From Candidatus Aminicenantota bacterium (GTDB lineage: Bacteria; Acidobacteriota; Aminicenantia; Aminicenantales; JAFGAV01), in NCBI GenBank assembly GCA_016867615.1, contig VGJG01000012.1, positions 1 to 13,492 of the forward strand: a stretch of 13,492 nt of DNA. The letters are read 5' to 3'. The notes below the pieces were generated by a model. It saw nothing but the letters and a program-made list of their open reading frames with translations. It did not search any database and was not told where the DNA came from. The position numbers and the translations under genes were made by a program. Below, piece after piece: positions 6,591-13,492 of this stretch. Every line of letters starts with the position of its first letter. The stretch's first letter is position 1.

Positions 6591-7310
6591 TTGAAAAAAT
6601 CAATCGTTTTCGGACTGACGGTCCTGCTGCTGGCCGCCGTTCTGGCCCAAGCCGCGCAGGATGAAAAGCCGCGCTTGGGCGTCCTGCGGTTCACCAACAC
6701 CACGAGCGCCGGCTGGTGGAGCTCTTCCGTGGCCAATGAGCTCTCGGACATGCTCGCCTCGGAGCTGGCCAGCACCAAAGCCTTCCAGGTCCTGGAGCGC
6801 AAGGAGATCGACGCCGCGATCTATGAGCAGGACCTGAGCCAGACCGACCGCATCAGCCAGGCGACCAAGGTCAAGCTGGGCAAGATGAAGGGCGCCAAGT
6901 ACCTCGTCGCCGGCACCGTCTCCGCCTACGAGGAGGAGACCCGGGAGACGGGTGGCGGCGTGCGCGTCGGCCCGGTCAGCCTGGGCGGGAAGCTGGACAA
7001 GACCTACATCGCCGTCGACCTCAAGATCATCGACACCGAGACGGGCGAGATCGTGGACGCCCGGACGATCGAAGCGGAGGCCAAGGGAACCACCATCGGC
7101 GGCGGGATCAGCCTGCGGGGCGTGGCGCTCAGCGGCGCCGACGCGCAGAAGACCCCGGCCGGCAAGGCCATCCGGGCCTGCGTCATCTACTGCTCCGAAT
7201 ACCTGGCCTGCTCCCTGGCGAAGGGACAGGACGCCCCCTGCATGAAGAAATGGGACAAGATGGACGAGAAGCGGAGGGAGCGGACCAAGGGAGCGATCGA
7301 CATCAAGTAG
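6591..7310 (+). CDS. Exported CsgG-family protein of unknown role
   Basis: The 239-aa protein starts at TTG 6591, fixed by an ideal SD (AAAGGAGGT, 4 nt upstream) and a signal peptide that begins exactly there: KK, a hydrophobic core (IVFGLTVLLLAAVLA) and a probable signal peptidase I site at AQA-A (about 20-22). Residues about 27-190 have the CsgG/LpoB-like pattern: RLGVLRF near the strand-1 position, ANELSDMLASELASTKAFQVLERKEID, GAKYLVAGTVSAYEEE, and YIAVDLKIIDTETGEIVDARTIEAEAKG. CsgG itself and LpoB are lipoproteins; here no lipobox cysteine is present, so the protein is probably soluble in the periplasm or secreted. The C-terminus has four cysteines (197, 201, 207, 217) before a basic helix. 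No curli genes are near. It has its own promoter and terminator, so it is a single-gene unit. Confidence 0.85.
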   Translation: MKKSIVFGLTVLLLAAVLAQAAQDEKPRLGVLRFTNTTSAGWWSSSVANELSDMLASELASTKAFQVLERKEIDAAIYEQDLSQTDRISQATKVKLGKMKGAKYLVAGTVSAYEEETRETGGGVRVGPVSLGGKLDKTYIAVDLKIIDTETGEIVDARTIEAEAKGTTIGGGISLRGVALSGADAQKTPAGKAIRACVIYCSEYLACSLAKGQDAPCMKKWDKMDEKRRERTKGAIDIK

Positions 7311-7337
7311 CGCCGTTCCCGATCACGGATCAACCCG

Positions 7338-7365
7338 GGGAGGCCGAAAGGCCTCCCTTTTTTTT
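7338..7365 (+). terminator. Intrinsic terminator of the CsgG-fold gene
   Basis: Perfect 8-bp stem GGGAGGCC / GGCCTCCC with a GAAA tetraloop, followed by eight T (7358-7365), 27 bp past the stop. It works rightward; on the other strand the stem has no T run after it, so the convergent acyl-CoA synthetase transcript is not terminated by the same element in the classical way. Confidence 0.93.
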
Positions 7366-7391
7366 ATCCCCGGCTCCGCCCTCCGGGTCCG

Positions 7392-9191
7392 TCAGATCTG
7401 ATTGTCGTACCTGTCTTCCTGGTAGAGGGAATCGATCTGGGCGGCGTAGGTCTTCTCCACGATGTTCCGTTTGATCTTCAGGCTGGGGGTCATCTCGCCC
7501 TTCTCGATCTCGAAGTCGCGCTCCAGGAGGAGCACCTTCTTGACCTTTTCGTAGGAAGCCAGCATGGGCGTGGCCCGGTCGACCTCGGCCGCCATGAAGG
7601 ACACCACCCGGGGGTTCTTGACCAGCTCCGCCCGGTCGCGGAAGGCGATGCCCGCCCCGCGGGCGTAGTCCTCGAGCTTCTCGAAGTTGGGAACGAGCAG
7701 AGCCGCGATGAACTTCCTCCGGTCGCCGATGACCAGGGCGCTGGCGATGTAGGGGTTGGTCTTAAGGACATTCTCGATGGGCTGGGGGGCGATGTTCTTG
7801 CCTCCGGCGGTGACGATCAGGTCCTTCTTCCGGTCGGTGATGACCACGAACCCCTCCTCGTCCACGCGCCCGATGTCGCCGGTCTTGAACCAGGGGCCCT
7901 CGAAGCTGTCGCGCGTCTCGGCTTCTTTCTTGTAATAGCCCTTCATGACGTTCGGGCCGCGGACCAGGATCTCGCCGTCGGGGGCGATCCGGACCTCGAC
8001 GCCGGGGATGGTTTTGCCCACCGTCCCGAACTTGAGGTTCTCGAAGGTGTTGACCGAAATGACGGGCGACGTCTCGGTCAGCCCGTAGCCCTCCATGATG
8101 ACCAGGCCCATGGCGTAGAAGAACTCGGCGATGTCCTTGCTCAGGGGGGCGCCGCCCGAGACGAAGAAGCGGATGCGCCCTCCGGTTTTGGCCACGATCT
8201 TGGAGAAGACGAGCTTGTGGGCCAGGCCGCGCCGGAACTTGAGTCCGCCGGGGATGCTCTGGCCGGCGAGCTTCCGCCGCCCGAATTCCCGGCCCACCCT
8301 GAGGGCCCAGAAGAAGATCTTGCGCTTCAGACCCGAGCCGGCGAGCACCGTGTCGATGACCTTTGAGTAGATCTTCTCGAAGACGCGCGGCACGCCGACC
8401 ATGATGTTCGGCCGGACCTCAACCAGGTTCTGGGCCACGGTCTCCACGCTCTCGGCGTAGCCGATCGTGCAGCCGCGGTAGACGTAGGCGTAGGTCACCA
8501 TCCGCTCCAGGACGTGCGACAGGGGCAGGAAGGACAGGACGGTGTCCTTGGAGGAGAATTCCAGGAGCTCGGCGGAGGTGACGACGTTGCTGCAGAAGTT
8601 CGAATGGGTGAGGATGACGCCCTTGGGCACGCCCGTCGTCCCCGAGGTGTAGATGATCGTCGCCGTGTCGTCCGGCTTGACCGCCAGGGCTTCGCGCTCG
8701 AAGCGTTGCGGGTCCTTCTCCTCGGCCTTCCTCCCCTCGGCGGCGATGTCCGACCAGAGTCTCACGCCGGAGGGAGCGGGGCCGTCAAGGATGATGAAAT
8801 GCTTGACCTTGCCCAGCTGGCTCTTCACGGCATCGACCTTCCTCCACTGGTCGATGTTGGACACCAGGACGCACTTGGCGTCGCTGTCGTCGATGATGTA
8901 CTTCACCTGCTCGGGCACGAGGGTGGTGTAGATGGGCACGGTGATCCCCCCGGCGCAGACGGCCGCCAGGTCGGCCATGACCCATTCCGGCCGGTTTTCG
9001 CAGAGGATGACGAACTTGTCTCCCGGCGCAAACCCCAGAGTTTTCAGGCCCAGGCTGAAATGCCTCACCCGTTCGCCGAACTCCCGGGAAGAGATGGGGG
9101 TGTAAGCCCCTTGTTTCTTGACCAGGATGAAATCCGGCTTGGGATAAGACTGAAGAGTGTTCAACAAAATGCGGGGAATGGTCTCGCTCAC
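7392..9191 (-). CDS. Long-chain acyl-CoA synthetase (AMP-forming, FAA1/FadD15-like)
   Basis: Activates fatty acids to acyl-AMP and then acyl-CoA for degradation or lipid synthesis. The 599-aa adenylate-forming enzyme shows YTSGTTGVPKG (181-191, phosphate-binding loop), LSHVLER, EGYGLTETSP (367-376), the ATP-ribose aspartate Asp439 in TGD, DRKKD (453-457) with the hinge, GGKNIAPQPIE, and the C-terminal SLKIKRN with the catalytic-lysine region (Lys572/574). The layout is that of long-chain enzymes (COG1022) rather than acetyl-CoA synthetase. Start: GTG at 9191, with SD AAGGAGGG (9203-9196) 4 nt upstream and a promoter at 9218-9247. A longer frame from GTG 9233 would begin upstream of the -10 and is rejected. 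There is no signal peptide. It follows gyrA by 103 bp with its own promoter, so it need not be part of the gyrase operon. Substrate chain length cannot be read from the sequence. Confidence 0.93.
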   Translation of the reverse strand: MSETIPRILLNTLQSYPKPDFILVKKQGAYTPISSREFGERVRHFSLGLKTLGFAPGDKFVILCENRPEWVMADLAAVCAGGITVPIYTTLVPEQVKYIIDDSDAKCVLVSNIDQWRKVDAVKSQLGKVKHFIILDGPAPSGVRLWSDIAAEGRKAEEKDPQRFEREALAVKPDDTATIIYTSGTTGVPKGVILTHSNFCSNVVTSAELLEFSSKDTVLSFLPLSHVLERMVTYAYVYRGCTIGYAESVETVAQNLVEVRPNIMVGVPRVFEKIYSKVIDTVLAGSGLKRKIFFWALRVGREFGRRKLAGQSIPGGLKFRRGLAHKLVFSKIVAKTGGRIRFFVSGGAPLSKDIAEFFYAMGLVIMEGYGLTETSPVISVNTFENLKFGTVGKTIPGVEVRIAPDGEILVRGPNVMKGYYKKEAETRDSFEGPWFKTGDIGRVDEEGFVVITDRKKDLIVTAGGKNIAPQPIENVLKTNPYIASALVIGDRRKFIAALLVPNFEKLEDYARGAGIAFRDRAELVKNPRVVSFMAAEVDRATPMLASYEKVKKVLLLERDFEIEKGEMTPSLKIKRNIVEKTYAAQIDSLYQEDRYDNQI

Positions 9192-9217
9192 GAATCCCTC
9201 CTTATTAAAGTGAGCCC

Positions 9218-9247
9218 ATTGTAGAATTGTCACCCCTCCGGAGTCAA
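9218..9247 (-). promoter_or_regulatory. Promoter of the acyl-CoA synthetase gene
   Basis: On the minus strand TTGACT (9247-9242), 18-bp spacer, TACAAT (9223-9218). The predicted start near 9211 gives a leader of about 20 nt carrying the SD. The -10 and the following GGGC resemble the larB and lpxC promoters. A short stem CCCGG / CCGGG (9260-9276) lies between gyrA and this promoter but has no T run, so it is not a convincing gyrA terminator. Confidence 0.75.
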
Positions 9248-9294
9248 GCCGGATTTCGGCCCGGACGCGGACCGGGAAGCGGAGACGGGCCGGC

Positions 9295-11814
9295 CTACTC
9301 CTCCTCGGCCACCCTGGCCACGGAGCAGACCTTGTCCTTGTCCTCGAGGTGGATGAGCCGGACGCCCTGAGTGGACCGGCCCGAGGCCCGCACCTCAGGA
9401 GTCTTGATGCGGATGACTTTGCCCGCCTCGGTCATGAGCAGCAGCTCGCCCTCGGAGATGCCGACCATGGCCAGCGCCGGGCCGATCTTGGGCATGACCT
9501 TGAGGTTGATGATCCCCTTGCCGCCGCGGCTCTGCTTGCGGTACTGCCCGATCTCCGTCTTCTTGCCGAAGCCTTTCTCGCTGGCGGTGAAGACGAACTT
9601 GTCCGCGCTGCTGACGACGATCAGGCCGATGACCGCGTCCTTGGGGGCCAGGGACATGGCCCGCACGCCCGCGGCCTGACGCCCCATGGGCCGGATCTGC
9701 TTCTCGCTGAAGCGGATGGCCTTGCCCAGGCGGGTGCCGATGATGATGTCCCGCTTCCCGTCGGTCAGGCTGGTGAACAGCAGCTGCTGCTTGGGCCGGA
9801 CGGTCATGGCCTGAATGCCGCCCTTGCGGATGTTCTTGAACTGGTCGAGGGCCGTTTTCTTGATCTGGCCGTCCGAGCTGAGCATGAGCAGGTAGCGGTC
9901 GGGGCTGAAGTCCTTGACCGCGGCGACCGAGGTCACACACTCCCCGGTTTGGAACTCGACGAGGTTGGCGATGGACTTGCCCCGGGCGGCGAGCCCCACG
10001 TCGGGGATGTCCAGGGCCTTGAGCCAGTACAGCCGGCCCTGGTTGGTGAAGACGAGGAGGTAGCTGTGGGTGGAGCAGATGAAGATGTTCTCCACCGCGT
10101 CCTCCTCTTTCATGCTGATGCCCTTGCGGCCCTTCCCGCCGCGCCCCTGGTTTCGATAGGAGCTCAGGGAGGTGCGCTTGATGTAGCCGGAAGCGGTCTG
10201 GACGATGACCACCTCCTCCTCCTTGACCAGGTCCTCGGGCTTGATGTCGGTGATGACTCCCTCCCTGATCTCCGTCCGCCGGGGGTCCCCGAAGGCCGCC
10301 TTGGCCTGCTTCAGCTCCTCGACGATGATGTCCTGGATGAGCTTCTCCGAGCCGAGGATCTTCTTCAGCTTGGCGATGAGCTCCTTGACCTCGATGTATT
10401 CCTTGCGGATCTTCTCCCGCTCCAGGTTGGTCAGCCGCTGGAGCTGCATCTCCAGGATGGCCTGGGCCTGGATGTGCGTCAGGCGGAAACGGGTGATGAG
10501 TCCGTTGCGGGCGTCCTCGACCGTCTTCGAGCGGCGGATGAGGGTGATGATCTCGTCCAGGTGGTCGAGGGCGATGGTCAAGCCCTCCAGGATGTGGGCC
10601 CGGGCCTCGGCCTTCTTCAGCTCGAACCGCGTCCGGCGCCGGATGACGTCCTGGCGGTGGGAGAGGAAGTGCTTCATGATGTCGACGAGGCCCAGGAGCT
10701 TGGGCTGCTTGTCCACGATCGACAGGAGGATGAGGCCGTAGGACGTCTGGAGGGCGGTGTGCTTGTAGAGGTTGTTGAGGACGACCTCGGGCAGCTCCCC
10801 CTTCTTCAGCTCGAAGACGATGCGCATCCCCTCGCGGTCGGACTCGTCGCGGATGTCGGCGATGCCCTCGATCCGCTTTTCGTTGACCAGATGGGCCGCG
10901 TTCTCCAGGAGCTTGGACTTGTTGACCTGGTAGGGGATCTCGGTGACGATGATGCGCTCCCGCTCCCCCTTGGGGCCGCCGGACTCGATGACCGACTTAG
11001 CCCGGATGGTGATCGAACCCCGGCCGTCGCGGTAGGCGTCGCGCAGCCCCTGCAGCCCGTAAATCTGGCCGCCCGTGGGGAAGTCCGGGCCGGGGATGAA
11101 CTCCATGATCTTGTCCAGCTTGGCCCCGGGATGCTGAATGAGATGGACGAGGCCGTCCACGACCTCGCCCAGGTTGTGGGGCGGGATGTTGGTCGCCATG
11201 CCCACGGCGATGCCCGAGCCGCCGTTGACCAGGAGGTTGGGGAACTTGGCCGGCAGGACCTCGGGCATGGACAGGCTGTCGTCGTAGTTGGGCACGAAGT
11301 TGACCGTATCCTTGTCCAGGTCGTCCATCAAGCTTTCGGCGATCTTCTTCAGCCGGACCTCGGTGTAGCGCATGGCCGCGGGCGGGTCTCCGTCGATCGA
11401 CCCGAAATTGCCTTGGCCGTCCACCAGGACGCTGCGCATGCTGAAATCCTGGGCCATGCGCACCAGCGTGTCGTAGACCGCCTGGTCGCCGTGGGGATGG
11501 TACTTGCCGATGACGTCGCCCACGATGCGCGCCGACTTCTTGAAGGGCTTGTTGTGGGTCGTCCCCGTCTCGTACATGGAGTACAGGACCCGGCGGTGAA
11601 CGGGCTTCAGGCCGTCCCGGATGTCGGGGATGGCCCGGCCGATGATGACGCTCATGGCGTAGTCGAGGTAGGAGCGCCTCATCTCCACCTCGAGGCTGAC
11701 CTCGGACAGGTCGGCGGCCGCGGGCGGCGCGGCCGGCGGGGCCGGGATCTTGGGCGCCTCTTTTTCCTTTTCCCTGGCCTTGTCCTTGCCTTTGTCTTTC
11801 TCGGCGGGGGTCAT
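9295..11814 (-). CDS. gyrA: DNA gyrase subunit A
   Basis: Cleavage-rejoining subunit of gyrase (A2B2), which introduces negative supercoils with ATP. The 839-aa protein shows [23 protein letters not shown], the QRDR segment [12 protein letters not shown] (Gln111 at the E. coli Ser83 position, Asp115 at Asp87), the catalytic Tyr150 in AAMRYTE, and a C-terminal pinwheel domain with GyrA-box-like QGRGGKG (556-562) and a second QSRGGKG, which favours gyrase over topoisomerase IV. The ATG at 11814 has the SD AAAGGA 8 nt upstream. It adds an unusual charged then Pro/Ala-rich leader (residues 1 to about 34) that makes the N-terminus 28 residues longer than in E. coli. A longer frame to 11907 would overlap gyrB and is not needed. 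It begins 25 bp after the gyrB stop: a gyrB-gyrA operon. Confidence 0.97.
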   Translation of the reverse strand: MTPAEKDKGKDKAREKEKEAPKIPAPPAAPPAAADLSEVSLEVEMRRSYLDYAMSVIIGRAIPDIRDGLKPVHRRVLYSMYETGTTHNKPFKKSARIVGDVIGKYHPHGDQAVYDTLVRMAQDFSMRSVLVDGQGNFGSIDGDPPAAMRYTEVRLKKIAESLMDDLDKDTVNFVPNYDDSLSMPEVLPAKFPNLLVNGGSGIAVGMATNIPPHNLGEVVDGLVHLIQHPGAKLDKIMEFIPGPDFPTGGQIYGLQGLRDAYRDGRGSITIRAKSVIESGGPKGERERIIVTEIPYQVNKSKLLENAAHLVNEKRIEGIADIRDESDREGMRIVFELKKGELPEVVLNNLYKHTALQTSYGLILLSIVDKQPKLLGLVDIMKHFLSHRQDVIRRRTRFELKKAEARAHILEGLTIALDHLDEIITLIRRSKTVEDARNGLITRFRLTHIQAQAILEMQLQRLTNLEREKIRKEYIEVKELIAKLKKILGSEKLIQDIIVEELKQAKAAFGDPRRTEIREGVITDIKPEDLVKEEEVVIVQTASGYIKRTSLSSYRNQGRGGKGRKGISMKEEDAVENIFICSTHSYLLVFTNQGRLYWLKALDIPDVGLAARGKSIANLVEFQTGECVTSVAAVKDFSPDRYLLMLSSDGQIKKTALDQFKNIRKGGIQAMTVRPKQQLLFTSLTDGKRDIIIGTRLGKAIRFSEKQIRPMGRQAAGVRAMSLAPKDAVIGLIVVSSADKFVFTASEKGFGKKTEIGQYRKQSRGGKGIINLKVMPKIGPALAMVGISEGELLLMTEAGKVIRIKTPEVRASGRSTQGVRLIHLEDKDKVCSVARVAEEE

Positions 11815-11839
11815 GTGGGGGGTCCTTTCGCCGAAGCCG

Positions 11840-13492
<1,653 letters not shown>

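Noticed and set aside
9192..9233. GTG at 9233 as the start of the acyl-CoA synthetase
   Set aside because: The -10 at 9223-9218 lies downstream of it, so it would not be on the mRNA; GTG 9191 has the SD AAGGAGGG.
9260..9276. gyrA terminator: stem CCCGG / CCGGG
   Set aside because: Only 5 bp, and no T run follows on the minus strand.

Overview
The window is a GC-rich stretch of chromosomal housekeeping DNA from a diderm (LPS-making) bacterium. LpxC indicates lipid A synthesis, GyrB carries the long insert typical of Gram-negative GyrB, and RpoD has a large region between 1.2 and 2. The phylum is not certain. Acidobacteriota or Aminicenantes-like lineages would fit the composition and gene mix, but that is a low-confidence guess.

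Layout, left to right. (1) Positions 1-112 hold the first codons of a leftward gene with its promoter and SD. (2) Leftward lpxC and rightward larB diverge from an 101-bp gap, and both appear to have leaderless promoters. (3) A 259-bp AT-rich island with several inverted repeats ends in a near-consensus promoter and leads into dnaG-rpoD, a macromolecular-synthesis operon without rpsU. (4) A tRNA with CAT anticodon and its own promoter sits 20 bp upstream of a coiled-coil/C4 zinc-ribbon gene, probably on the same transcript. (5) A secreted CsgG-fold protein with its own promoter is closed by a textbook terminator. (6) Leftward genes follow: a long-chain acyl-CoA synthetase with its own promoter, then gyrA and gyrB (upstream of it in transcription; gyrB lacks its 5' part, which lies beyond the right edge).

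Most genes serve core functions: replication priming, the primary sigma factor, DNA supercoiling, lipid A synthesis, fatty-acid activation and a tRNA. larB is the exception, a single gene of nickel-pincer cofactor synthesis without larC or larE nearby. RpoD region 2.4 is of the standard type, and the promoters seen here have the -35/-10 elements it should read. Four of them share an almost identical -10 plus discriminator.

I see no new multigene system, mobile element, CRISPR array or defence island. The points that merit a second look are small: divergent leaderless promoters, a recurring promoter/discriminator motif, a dnaG start that makes better sense with a one-base slip in an A6 run, the AT-rich leader, a tRNA-mRNA transcript, an unusual Gln at the GyrA quinolone position, a departure from a conserved GyrB motif, and an exported CsgG-fold protein with four cysteines.
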